Shown: in pieces, positions 16,498-24,528 of the stretch
How positions within the stretch are numbered: the stretch's first letter is position 1
Layout of the letters: every line of letters begins with the position of its first letter
Source: Clavibacter michiganensis
Lineage (GTDB): Bacteria; Actinomycetota; Actinomycetes; Actinomycetales; Microbacteriaceae
NCBI RefSeq assembly: GCF_021216655.1
Contig: NZ_CP080437.1
Location: forward strand, 806,001 to 870,000
DNA: 64,000 nt
Direction of reading: 5' to 3'
The notes under the pieces: model-generated
Databases searched by the model: none
What the model was told of the DNA's origin: nothing
What the model saw: only the letters and a program-made list of their open reading frames with translations
Translations under genes and position numbers: made by a program

Positions 16498-18168
16498 ATG
16501 CACATCCTGGTCGCGCGGACGCCGTCCGGCGTGCGGCTGGTCGACCTCGACGCGACCGGGACCGTCACGGGGACCCGCGACGTCCCCTCCGCCGAATGGC
16601 CCGCGGTGGCCGCCGCCCGCGAGCGGGCGGCGACCTCCCCGCGCTGGGTCTGGGACGACACGGCGGCGTGGGCCCGGACCCTCATCGCCGCGGGCGTGCG
16701 CGTCGCGCGCTGCCACGACCTCCGGCTCTGCCACGCGATCCTCCGGCTCTCGACGCAGACCGCCGGCAGCGAGCTCGCGCGCCTGCCCGCCGGCCCCTGG
16801 GACCGGGCTGCCCCGTCCGAGCGGGAGCCGTCCGCGTCCGCCACGCTCTTCGACGACCTCGACACGTCCGACGGCCGCTCGCCGGACGAGCTGGTCGCCG
16901 AGCTCCGTCTCCAGCTCGAGGCGGTCGCGGCCAGCGCCGAGCCCGGCCGCCTGCGGCTCCTGCTCGCGGCGGAGTCCGCGGGCGCCCTCGTCGCCGCGGA
17001 GATGTCCGCCGACGGGCTGCCCTGGGACACGTCCGTCCACGACGCGCTCCTGGTCGACCTGCTCGGCGGACGGCCCGCGCACGGCGGAGCGCCTCCCGCG
17101 CTCCTGCGGCTCGCGGCGCGCGTCCGGGAGATCCTCCGGGCGCCTGACCTCAACGTCGACAGCCCGCCCGACGTGCTCCGCGCCCTGCGCCGTGCCGGCA
17201 TCGACGCCGCGAGCACCCGGCAGTGGGAGCTGCAGGAGATCGACCACCCCGTCATCGCGCCGCTGCTGGAGCACAAGAGGCTCTCCCGCCTGCTCACGGC
17301 GAACGGGTGGACCTGGATGGAGACGTGGATCCGCGACGGCCGCTTCCACCCCGAGTACGTGCCGGGTGGCGTGGTCACGGGGCGCTGGGCGGCAAGCGGC
17401 GGCGGGGCGCTGCAGCTGCCGCGGCAGATCCGGTCCGCCGTCCGCGCGGATCGCGGCTGGCGGCTCGTGGTGGCCGACGCCGCCCAGCTCGAGCCGCGCG
17501 TGCTCGCCGCGCTGGCGGAGGACCGCGCCATGGCCGACGCGGGTCGCGGCACGGACCTCTACCAGGGCCTCGTCGACGCCGGCGTCGTGGACACCCGCGC
17601 GCACGCCAAGGTCGCGATGCTGGGCGCCATGTACGGCGCCACCTCCGGCGAGAGCGGGCGCCTGATGCCGCGGCTCGTCCGGGCGTACCCGCGCGCCACC
17701 GGCTACGTGGAGCGCGCGGCCCGGGCGGGGGAGAGCGGGGCCGTCGTGAGCACGCGGCTCGGCAGGTCCTCGCCGCCGCCCGGCGACGCGTGGGTCGACG
17801 TGCAGCAGATCGGCCGCGCGGGAGAGGCGTCCAGCGCGGATGCGGCTCGTGCGCGCACGTCCGCCCGCGACCAGGGCCGGTTCACCCGCAACTTCGTCGT
17901 CCAGGGCAGCGCCGCCGAGTGGGCGCTCTGCTGGCTCGCCGGGCTGCGGCGCCGCCTCGCCGCGATGGAGCGGCCCGGATCCCGACCGCACCTCGTCTTC
18001 TTCCTCCACGACGAGGTCATGGTGCACGCGCCCGACGACCGCGTGGACGAGGTCCGCGTGGCCGTGGCCGACGCCGCCGCGGAGGCCGGCCGCCTGCTGT
18101 TCGGCGACGCGCCCGTAGACTTCCCCGTCACGATCGCGGTGGTCGACGACTACGCGCAGGCGAAGTGA
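16498..18168 (+). CDS. stand-alone PolA-like DNA polymerase (3'-5' exonuclease/polymerase family)
   Basis: A 556-residue family A polymerase without the N-terminal 5' nuclease; actinobacteria commonly have such a second PolA-like protein. Polymerase motifs are all present: motif A VVADAAQLEPRVLA (about residue 322), motif B RAHAKVAMLGAMYG (about 363), and motif C FFLHDEVMVHA (about 500). The ~200-residue N-terminus sits where the proofreading exonuclease would be, but I do not see an intact DxE exo I motif, so exonuclease activity is doubtful. Cytoplasmic DNA synthesis or repair is likely. Transcribed divergently from cspA. A GATGAT box 6 nt before the ATG is a weak leaderless signal. Confidence 0.85.
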   Translation: MHILVARTPSGVRLVDLDATGTVTGTRDVPSAEWPAVAAARERAATSPRWVWDDTAAWARTLIAAGVRVARCHDLRLCHAILRLSTQTAGSELARLPAGPWDRAAPSEREPSASATLFDDLDTSDGRSPDELVAELRLQLEAVAASAEPGRLRLLLAAESAGALVAAEMSADGLPWDTSVHDALLVDLLGGRPAHGGAPPALLRLAARVREILRAPDLNVDSPPDVLRALRRAGIDAASTRQWELQEIDHPVIAPLLEHKRLSRLLTANGWTWMETWIRDGRFHPEYVPGGVVTGRWAASGGGALQLPRQIRSAVRADRGWRLVVADAAQLEPRVLAALAEDRAMADAGRGTDLYQGLVDAGVVDTRAHAKVAMLGAMYGATSGESGRLMPRLVRAYPRATGYVERAARAGESGAVVSTRLGRSSPPPGDAWVDVQQIGRAGEASSADAARARTSARDQGRFTRNFVVQGSAAEWALCWLAGLRRRLAAMERPGSRPHLVFFLHDEVMVHAPDDRVDEVRVAVADAAAEAGRLLFGDAPVDFPVTIAVVDDYAQAK

Positions 18169-18186
18169 GCCGAGCCCGGACGTGAC

Positions 18187-18215
18187 GATGCCCGGCCCCT
18201 CGGGGGCCGGGCATC
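18187..18215. terminator. strong GC hairpin between convergent genes
   Basis: GATGCCCGGCCCC and GGGGCCGGGCATC form a 13-bp perfect stem with a 3-nt loop, 19 bp past the polymerase stop and 19 bp past the stop of the small gene on the other strand. No T-tract. Confidence 0.8.
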
Positions 18216-18233
18216 GGTCGCGGGTGGGGAGGA

Positions 18234-18419
18234 TCAGCCGCCGGAGGCGACGTCGCCCGTGTGGTCGTCGCCCTCGCCCGTGTTGCTGCCCGACCCGTCG
18301 GGGGTGGATCCGTCCGAGCCGCTCTCGGTCGTGACCGAGGTGGAGGTCTCGACGTGCTCCTCGGTGTGCGTCGTCGTGCCGTCGTCGTCGGTCGAGGTGC
18401 TCTCGTGATCTGCGCTCAT
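18234..18419 (-). CDS. small acidic Ser/Thr/Asp-rich protein
   Basis: A 61-residue protein of low complexity that I do not recognise. It is made largely of Ser, Thr, Asp, Glu and Gly (for example HESTSTDDDGTTTHTEE), has no hydrophobic segment and no signal peptide, and is probably intrinsically disordered. The ATG at 18419 is the only sensible start, preceded by a G-rich GGTCGGGGC. A strong hairpin follows it. Its composition differs sharply from random frames in this GC-rich DNA (almost no Arg or Ala), which supports it being real. Confidence 0.6.
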   Translation of the reverse strand: MSADHESTSTDDDGTTTHTEEHVETSTSVTTESGSDGSTPDGSGSNTGEGDDHTGDVASGG

Positions 18420-18515
18420 GCCCCGACCGTACGCTCGCGGTGCGCCACGGGGAACCCCGCCCGCCGGACGCGCTCCCGACTTGGCCGGCGCCCCGCTGGC
18501 CGCGAGGATGGGTCC

Positions 18516-19367
18516 ATGACCGATCCCGCCACCGCCGCCCCCGCTCCCACCGACCCGGCGGAGGTGCTCGCCGTCTACCGCTCGCGACGCGAGCAGATGG
18601 TGGTCCTGCCCCAGGGCAACCTGGCCCTCGTCAACACGCAGTGGATCTCCCATGACGCCGCACCGCAGCCCGTCTACGGGATCCCCGGCACCTGGTCGCC
18701 GCTCGAGCCCGGCGTCTCGGGCCTCCGGGTGCGGGCGAGCGCGTCCGACGGCCTGCACGTCGACGGCGTCCTCGTCGACGGCGAGGCGATCGTGCGCGGC
18801 CGTGACGACCCGAAGCCGTCCTCCGTCGTCGCCAGCGACACCGTGTCGGCGTTCGTCATCGCGAGCGAGGAGGGGACGTACGCGCTCCGCGTCTGGGACG
18901 CGCAGTCCGACGCGATCCGCGACTTCGGCGGCATCGACGCCTTCCCCTACTCCGAGGAGTGGGTCGTCACGGCCGACTTCACGCCCATCGAGGGCGGCCG
19001 CGCGATGGGGTTCGAGCACCTCAAGGACGACGGCACCACCAAGGACAAGGTCGTGCCCGGCGAGATCACGTTCACCAAGGACGGCGTCGACTACTCGCTG
19101 GCCGCCTTCCGCGAGGGCCGCGCGCTCCTGCTGGTCTTCTCGGACGCCACCAGCGGCGAGTCCACGTACGGCGTGGGCCGCTTCCTCATGGTCGCGCCGT
19201 CGCCCGACGGGACGATCACGCTCGACTTCAACCGCGCCTACCTGCCCCCGTGCGCCTTCAGCTACAACTTCAACTGCCCGATGCCCCCGAAGCAGAACCG
19301 CTTCGCCGTCCCCATCGAGGCGGGGGAGAAGAACGTCCTCGCCAAGGACGGCGGGCTGCTGCACTAG
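18516..19367 (+). CDS. DUF1684 family protein
   Basis: A 283-residue DUF1684 protein of unknown function. Characteristic parts are the N-terminal helix VLAVYRSRREQMVVLPQGNLALV, a beta-rich middle with SEEGTYALRVWD, and the C-terminal block TITLDFNRAYLPPCAFSYNFNCPMPPKQNRF, which is the family signature with two Cys and the conserved NPPC-like turn. No signal peptide. GAGGA sits about 10 nt before the ATG. It ends one base before the convergent padR stop. Confidence 0.9.
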   Translation: MTDPATAAPAPTDPAEVLAVYRSRREQMVVLPQGNLALVNTQWISHDAAPQPVYGIPGTWSPLEPGVSGLRVRASASDGLHVDGVLVDGEAIVRGRDDPKPSSVVASDTVSAFVIASEEGTYALRVWDAQSDAIRDFGGIDAFPYSEEWVVTADFTPIEGGRAMGFEHLKDDGTTKDKVVPGEITFTKDGVDYSLAAFREGRALLLVFSDATSGESTYGVGRFLMVAPSPDGTITLDFNRAYLPPCAFSYNFNCPMPPKQNRFAVPIEAGEKNVLAKDGGLLH

Positions 19368-19368
19368 G

Positions 19369-19971
19369 TCAGTGCGCGGCTCGGCCCGGCTGGCGCGCGG
19401 GACGTCCTCGGCGGGGCGCCGCGGCCAGTCCAGCGGGTCGCGCACCCGTCGCGCGCGCGTCATCGATGCGGCGCTCGGCCGCGTCGAGGAACGCCAGCCG
19501 GGCGGCCACCTGCGCCTCCTGCGCCTCCACCGCGAGCAGGTGCGCGATCGCGACCTCGCCGCCGTCCGTCTCGAGCTCCGAGCGGATCCGCGCGAGCGCC
19601 GCCGCTTCGGTCAGCGAGCCCTCCCGCTGGGTCCGCACGACCTCGAGCGCGTCGCCCGAGGGGAGCGACAGCGCGAGCGTGACCTTCACCAGCAGCTCGT
19701 CCCGAACCCCGACGGGGCCGACGGCGGACGCCAGCCACGCCTCGACCTCCGCGTGCCCGGCCCCGGTGATCGTGTACGGCACGTGGCCCTCCTCGTCCGT
19801 GGCGCCCTTGACGACCAGGCCGTCGCGCTCAAGCCGGTCGAGGGTGTTGTAGATCTGGCCGACGTTGAGGGGGACGGACGTACCCGTCCGTCGCGAGAAC
19901 TCCGTCCGCAGCTGGTACCCGTAGCAGGTGCCCTCGGTGAGGACCGCGAGGAGCGCGTGCCGCACCGACAT
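19369..19971 (-). CDS. PadR family transcriptional regulator
   Basis: A 200-residue PadR repressor. The winged helix is at the N-terminus: HALLAVLTEGTCYGYQLRTEF, then VGQIYNTLDRLERDGLV, and the wing EEGHVPYTIT. The C-terminal half is a Vir_C-type dimerisation region of coiled helices, ending in an Arg/Pro/Ala-rich tail. It probably senses a small molecule and represses its own gene and perhaps an efflux system elsewhere. A 16-bp palindrome sits just upstream of its -10 box. No transporter gene adjoins it, so the target is open. Confidence 0.92.
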   Translation of the reverse strand: MSVRHALLAVLTEGTCYGYQLRTEFSRRTGTSVPLNVGQIYNTLDRLERDGLVVKGATDEEGHVPYTITGAGHAEVEAWLASAVGPVGVRDELLVKVTLALSLPSGDALEVVRTQREGSLTEAAALARIRSELETDGGEVAIAHLLAVEAQEAQVAARLAFLDAAERRIDDARATGARPAGLAAAPRRGRPARQPGRAAH

Positions 19972-20009
19972 GACCGCCCCGTCTCCCGGCCCGACGGGCC
20001 GACACCAGG

Positions 20010-20038
20010 ATCCTAGGCATTCCCGGCATGCATGCCGG
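20010..20038 (-). promoter_or_regulatory. padR promoter with palindromic operator candidate
   Basis: TAGGAT on the minus strand (20015-20010) is a good -10 box about 38 bp upstream of the padR start. A perfect 16-bp palindrome CCGGCATGCATGCCGG (20023-20038) covers the -35 position. This is where an autorepressor would bind. Confidence 0.55.
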
Positions 20039-20234
20039 CGGGACCCGCCGCAGCCGCGGGAGCTTGCGGCGCGACCCGCTGCGGCGCGTCGCGACCCGCA
20101 TGTTGCCCGCGCCCAGGATCACCCGCCATGATGGGACACGTCGGCGCTCGCGCCGGCCGCACCGGCAGGTGTGGAGCTCGTCCATCGCACGCAGATCGTT
20201 GGGGAAGACGCATCTGATCGGATGGAGGAGACCC

Positions 20235-20753
20235 ATGGAAGCACCCGTCGCCAACTCAAGACCGGCTCGAGGAGTGCTCTACGTGCATTCCTCCCCTCGC
20301 GCGCTCTGCCCCCATGTCGAATGGGCCGCCGGTCGTGCTCTGGGTCACGCCGTGAACTTCACCTGGGACCCGCAGCCCGTGCTGAAGGGCGCCATGCGCG
20401 CGGAGTACTACTGGGAGGGCCCGGAAGGGTCCGGCGCGGCCATCGCCAGCGGGCTCCGCGGCTGGGAGCACCTCCGCTACGAGGTCACCGAGGACGCCGG
20501 TCCCGGCCGTGACGGCGGTCGGTGGATGCACACGCCCGACCTCGGCGTGTTCTTCGCGCAGACCGACACGGCCGGCAACACGGTCATCCCGGAGGACCGC
20601 ATCCGCTACGCACTCGACGTCGCGGGATCCAACACGCTGGAGCTGCACCGCGAGCTCCGCCTCGCCATGGGGCAGGCCTGGGACGACGAGCTGGAGGCCT
20701 TCCGCCACGCGAGCGACTTCAGCCCGGTGGTCTGGCTGCACAAGGTCGGCTGA
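20235..20753 (+). CDS. DUF3145 family protein
   Basis: A 172-residue actinobacterial DUF3145 protein of unknown function. It starts near ARGVLYVHSSPRALCPHVEWA, has NFTWDPQPVLKGAMRAEYYWEGP in the middle, and ends FSPVVWLHKVG; all are family hallmarks. GGAGGAG lies 4 nt before the ATG and decides the start. DUF3145 genes lie next to fabF in Streptomyces too, so a link to fatty acid synthesis is plausible but unproven. Convergent with fabF across a strong terminator. Confidence 0.92.
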   Translation: MEAPVANSRPARGVLYVHSSPRALCPHVEWAAGRALGHAVNFTWDPQPVLKGAMRAEYYWEGPEGSGAAIASGLRGWEHLRYEVTEDAGPGRDGGRWMHTPDLGVFFAQTDTAGNTVIPEDRIRYALDVAGSNTLELHRELRLAMGQAWDDELEAFRHASDFSPVVWLHKVG

Positions 20754-20796
20754 CCCGAGAGCAGCATCCGGCGCGCGGCTCCTCCCCGCCCGCCTG

Positions 20797-20838
20797 ACGA
20801 CGAGAGGCCCCGACCATCCGGTCGGGGCCTCTCGTCGT
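20797..20838. terminator. bidirectional terminator between DUF3145 gene and fabF
   Basis: ACGACGAGAGGCCCCGACC and its exact complement form a 19-bp perfect stem with a 4-nt loop (ATCC). Confidence 0.88.
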
Positions 20839-20846
20839 GGGTCCGG

Positions 20847-22088
20847 CTAGACGCTGCGGAACGCGATGACCGCGTTGTGCCCGCCGAAGCCGAACGAGTT
20901 GCTGATGGCGAGCAGGTCGCCGTCGCCCAACGACCGGGGCGACGTCACCACGTCGAGCGGGATGTCGGGGTCCTGCTCCGTGAGGTTGATCGTCGGGGGA
21001 GCGGTGCGCTCCGCCAGAGCCTTCACGGTGAAGACGGCCTCGATGGCGCCCGCGCCGCCGAGGAGATGCCCGGTCGACGCCTTCGTGGCGCTCACCGGGA
21101 TCCCGTGGACGGCGTCGCCGAACACGCGCTCGAGGGCCTTGTACTCGGCGATGTCGCCGACGGGCGTGCTCGTCGCGTGGACGTTGATGTGCGAGACGTC
21201 GGAGCGCGAGTATCCAGCGCCCTCGATGCTCTGGATCATGGCCCGCGCGGCGGCCGTCCCCTCGGGGTCCGGCGCCGTGATGTGGAACGCGTCGCTCGTG
21301 ACCGCGCCGCCCACGAGCTCGGCGTAGATGCGAGCGCCGCGGGCCTTCGCGTGCTCCTCGGTCTCGAGGACGAGGGCGGCTCCGCCCTCGCCGAGCACGA
21401 AGCCGTCGCGCGCGATGTCGTAGGGACGCGACGCGCGCTGCGGGTCGTCGTTCCGCTTCGACAGCGCCTGCATCGCGGCGAACGACGCGATGGGGAGCGG
21501 GTGGATGGAGGCCTCGGAACCGCCGGCGACGATGATGTCGGCGCGGCCGGCCTGGAGGTGCTCGTACGCGCTGGCGATCGACTCGGTGCTGGAGGCGCAG
21601 GCCGACACGACGGTCTGGATGCCGGCGCGCGCGCCGAGGTCCATGCCGACCGCGGCCGCGGGTCCGTTGGGCATGAGCATGGGCACCGTCATGGGGAGGA
21701 CCCGGCGGGGGCCCTTCTCGCGGAGGGTGTCCCAGGCGTCGAGGAGCGTCCACACGCCGCCGATGCCGGTCGCCCAGTCCACGGCGAAGCGCAGCGGGTC
21801 GACCTCGGGGGATCCGGCGTCGGCCCACGCCTCACGGGCGGCCGTGAGCGCGAACTGGCTCGACGGGTCGAGGCGCTTGGTCTCGATCCGCTGCATGACC
21901 TCGGAGGACGGCACCTTGGCCTGTCCGGCGAAGGTGACGGGGATCTCCCACTTGGCGACCCAGTCCTGCTCCAGCGTGCTGATGCCCGACTCGCCGCGGA
22001 GGAGCGCCTGCCAGGTCTCCTCGGCGGTGCCGCCGAGCGGAGACGTCGCGCCGATGCCGGTGACGACGATCTTCTTGGGGGTGGTCAT
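20847..22088 (-). CDS. fabF: beta-ketoacyl-ACP synthase II
   Basis: A 413-residue condensing enzyme that elongates acyl-ACP with malonyl-ACP in type II fatty acid synthesis. The Cys-His-His triad is present: Cys164 in VSACASS, His in INVHATSTPVGD and His in STGHLLGGAGA, plus the late SNSFGFGGHNA. A GAGGAGAC ribosome binding site is 9 nt before the ATG. Last gene of the fabD-fabH-acpP-fabF run, spaced 79 bp from acpP. Confidence 0.97.
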   Translation of the reverse strand: MTTPKKIVVTGIGATSPLGGTAEETWQALLRGESGISTLEQDWVAKWEIPVTFAGQAKVPSSEVMQRIETKRLDPSSQFALTAAREAWADAGSPEVDPLRFAVDWATGIGGVWTLLDAWDTLREKGPRRVLPMTVPMLMPNGPAAAVGMDLGARAGIQTVVSACASSTESIASAYEHLQAGRADIIVAGGSEASIHPLPIASFAAMQALSKRNDDPQRASRPYDIARDGFVLGEGGAALVLETEEHAKARGARIYAELVGGAVTSDAFHITAPDPEGTAAARAMIQSIEGAGYSRSDVSHINVHATSTPVGDIAEYKALERVFGDAVHGIPVSATKASTGHLLGGAGAIEAVFTVKALAERTAPPTINLTEQDPDIPLDVVTSPRSLGDGDLLAISNSFGFGGHNAVIAFRSV

Positions 22089-22167
22089 GCGTGGCGTCTC
22101 CTCGACGTCGGGAACGGGGGAGGGAGATGGCCGGCCCCGTGGTCGGGACCGGCCATGCTCCGCGCGG

Positions 22168-22416
22168 TCAGGACTGCGCGTTGGTGATGAACGTGACCGC
22201 GTCGCCGACGGTCTTGAGGTTCTTGACTTCCTCGTCGGGGATCTTGACGTCGAACTTCTCCTCGGCGTTGACGACGATCGTCATCATCGAGATCGAGTCG
22301 ATGTCCAGGTCGTCGGTGAACGACTTGTCCATCTCGACGGTGTCGGTGGCGATCCCGGTCTCGTCGTTGACGAGCTCGGCCAGGCCGGCCAGGACTTCTT
22401 CGGTGGACAGTGCCAT
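22168..22416 (-). CDS. acpP: acyl carrier protein
   Basis: An 82-residue acidic carrier protein. Ser41 in DLDIDSISM is the phosphopantetheine attachment site (the usual DSL is DSI here, as in several actinobacteria). It shuttles the growing acyl chain among the Fab enzymes. GAGGAG ribosome binding site 7 nt before the ATG. Lies between fabH and fabF, as in Streptomyces. Confidence 0.97.
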   Translation of the reverse strand: MALSTEEVLAGLAELVNDETGIATDTVEMDKSFTDDLDIDSISMMTIVVNAEEKFDVKIPDEEVKNLKTVGDAVTFITNAQS

Positions 22417-22469
22417 GTGTATCTCCTCGTGGTTCGTGATGACCGGAACAGCTTATGGGGCGGTGGGGC

Positions 22470-23483
22470 TCAGGGGAGGACGACGACCTGCGCGCCGAAG
22501 ACGAGTCCTGCGCCGAAGCCGATCTGCAGAGCGAGGCCGCCGGACAGCGACGGGTCCTCCTCGAGCAGGCGATGGGTGGCGAGCGGGATCGATGCGGCGG
22601 AGGTGTTGCCCGTGGTGGCGATGTCGCGCGCGATGGCGACGGACTCGGGGAGGCCGAGCTGCTTCGCGAACTCGTCGACGATGCGCATGTTGGCCTGGTG
22701 GGGGATGAAGGCGGCGAGCTGCTCAGGGGCGACGCCCGCGCGGTCGAGCGCCTCCTTGGCGACCTTCACCATCTCCCAGACCGCCCAGCGGAAGACCTTC
22801 TGTCCGTCCTGGCGGAGCGTGGGCCACGCGGATCCGTCTCGCATGCTCTTCAGGGTGCCGGTCATGCCTACCGCGTCCCAGTTGGAGCCGTCCGAGCCCC
22901 ACACGGTCGGCGAGATGCCGGGGGTGTCGCTCGGGCCGACGATCGCGGCGCCTGCGCCGTCGCCGAGCAGGAACGAGATGGAGCGGTCGGTCGGATCGAC
23001 GATGTCGGACAGCTTCTCCGCGCCGACCACGAGGACGTACTCCGCGAGGCCCGACCGGATGAAGGAGTCCGCCTGCGCGATGCCGTACGTGTACCCGGCG
23101 CACGCGGCCGAGACGTCGTAGGCCGGCGCGGGGTTCGCGCCTATGCGGTCGGCGAGGAGCGCCGCCATCGACGGCGTCTGCACGGTGTTGCTCACGGTGC
23201 TGACGAGGACGATGCCGATCTGCTCCGGACGGATGCCGGCCTTCGCGATGGCCTCGAGGGACGCCGTGGTCGCGAGGTCGACCGCATCGACGTCGGCGCC
23301 CGCACGCTTCCGCGTGATGATGCCGGTCCGCTGGCGGATCCACTCGTCCGAGGAGTCGATCGGGCCGACGAGGTCGTCGTTGGGTACGTCGAGCTCGCCG
23401 CGGGCGGCGCCGAGGCCCCAGATGCGGGTGAAGCGCTCGACCACGGGCGCGGTCCGGATGGTGGGGCGGGGCTGGTCGGTCAT
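22470..23483 (-). CDS. fabH: beta-ketoacyl-ACP synthase III
   Basis: A 337-residue KAS III that starts fatty acid synthesis by condensing an acyl-CoA with malonyl-ACP. Catalytic residues are visible: Cys128 in SAACAGY, His in FIPHQANMRI and Asn in TTGNTSAAS. IGFGAGLVFGAQ closes the fold. In Gram-positives with branched lipids FabH prefers branched acyl-CoA primers; preference here is not proven. It starts 30 bp after fabD ends and is cotranscribed with it. Confidence 0.97.
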   Translation of the reverse strand: MTDQPRPTIRTAPVVERFTRIWGLGAARGELDVPNDDLVGPIDSSDEWIRQRTGIITRKRAGADVDAVDLATTASLEAIAKAGIRPEQIGIVLVSTVSNTVQTPSMAALLADRIGANPAPAYDVSAACAGYTYGIAQADSFIRSGLAEYVLVVGAEKLSDIVDPTDRSISFLLGDGAGAAIVGPSDTPGISPTVWGSDGSNWDAVGMTGTLKSMRDGSAWPTLRQDGQKVFRWAVWEMVKVAKEALDRAGVAPEQLAAFIPHQANMRIVDEFAKQLGLPESVAIARDIATTGNTSAASIPLATHRLLEEDPSLSGGLALQIGFGAGLVFGAQVVVLP

Positions 23484-23513
23484 GGGTGCCTGTTCGGTGT
23501 CGGTGAGGCGGGA

Positions 23514-24434
23514 TCAGGCGTGCGCGTCGAGCATGTCGATCGCCGCCGGGAGGTCGTCGGGTGTGGAGAGCGCCAGCGTGGGCAGGCCCTTGAGGCCGCG
23601 CTTGGCCAGGCCGGTCAGCGCACCGGCGGGGGCGACCTCGATGAGGCCGGTGACGCCCGCGGCGGCGAAGGCGTCCATGCACAGGTCCCAGCGCACGGGG
23701 CTCGCGACCTGGCCGACGATGAGGTCGAGGTACGCGGCGCCGGACTCGACGCGGCTCCCGTCCCGGTTCGTCCAGACGGGGAAGCGCGGGTCGCGCGGTT
23801 CGAGCGGCGCGACCGCGGTGCGCAGGGCGTCGACCGCGGGGGACATGTGGTGGGTGTGGAATGCGCCCGCGACCTGGAGCGGAATGACGCGCGTCCCGCG
23901 GAGGGGCTCGGCCTGCAGGGCGGCGAGGGCGTCGGGCGCTCCGGCGACGACGATCTGGCCGCCGCCGTTGAAGTTGGCCGGCTCGAGGTCGAGCTCGGCG
24001 AGCCGCGCGAGGACGGCGTCCTGGTCCCCGCCGACGACGGCGCTCATCCCCGTGCGGGTGATCGCGGCGGCCTCCGCCATCGCGTCGCCGCGGGTGCGCA
24101 CGACGCGCATGGCCTCGTCATCCGTCAGGATGCCGGCGCCCGCGGCAGCGGTGATCTCACCGACAGAATGTCCCGCGATGCCGGCGACGTATGCGTCGCG
24201 GCCGTCGGCGAGGAGCGCATGCAGGGCCACGATGCCCGCCGCCACGATAAGCGGCTGCGCGACGGCGGTGTCGCGGATGGTGTCGGCGTCGGACGTCGTG
24301 CCGTGGGTCACGAGGTCGAGGCCCGCCGCGTCGCCCAGCTCACCCAGCCGCCGCGCGTGCTCGGGGCGCTCGAGCCACGAGGAGAGGAAGCCGGGCTTCT
24401 GGGAGCCCTGGCCCGGGCAGACGACGATGATCAT
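23514..24434 (-). CDS. fabD: malonyl-CoA:ACP transacylase
   Basis: A 306-residue acyltransferase that loads malonate onto ACP. It begins IIVVCPGQGSQKPGF; the nucleophile is Ser90 in GIAGHSVGE, and the catalytic His lies in AGAFHTHHM. The ATG at 24434 follows GGAGG by 9 nt. First of the four fab genes after fasR, with a 94-bp gap that holds a putative promoter and inverted repeats. Confidence 0.96.
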   Translation of the reverse strand: MIIVVCPGQGSQKPGFLSSWLERPEHARRLGELGDAAGLDLVTHGTTSDADTIRDTAVAQPLIVAAGIVALHALLADGRDAYVAGIAGHSVGEITAAAGAGILTDDEAMRVVRTRGDAMAEAAAITRTGMSAVVGGDQDAVLARLAELDLEPANFNGGGQIVVAGAPDALAALQAEPLRGTRVIPLQVAGAFHTHHMSPAVDALRTAVAPLEPRDPRFPVWTNRDGSRVESGAAYLDLIVGQVASPVRWDLCMDAFAAAGVTGLIEVAPAGALTGLAKRGLKGLPTLALSTPDDLPAAIDMLDAHA

Positions 24435-24457
24435 GCGTCCATCCTCCCGTCCACCGC

Positions 24458-24506
24458 GGGATGCATCGGAGTCGACATCCCACAGAGGATCCGGGACGAC
24501 ATTGTG
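24458..24506 (-). promoter_or_regulatory. fabD upstream region with inverted repeats
   Basis: The minus strand shows CACAAT (24506-24501) as a possible -10, GTGT-N7-ACAC around it, and GGGATG-N12-CATCCC (24458-24481) just downstream. FasR in Streptomyces activates the fab promoter, so these are candidate FasR contacts. Assignment is by eye only. Confidence 0.3.
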
Positions 24507-24528
24507 TCGATGCCACACGCCGCGGGCG

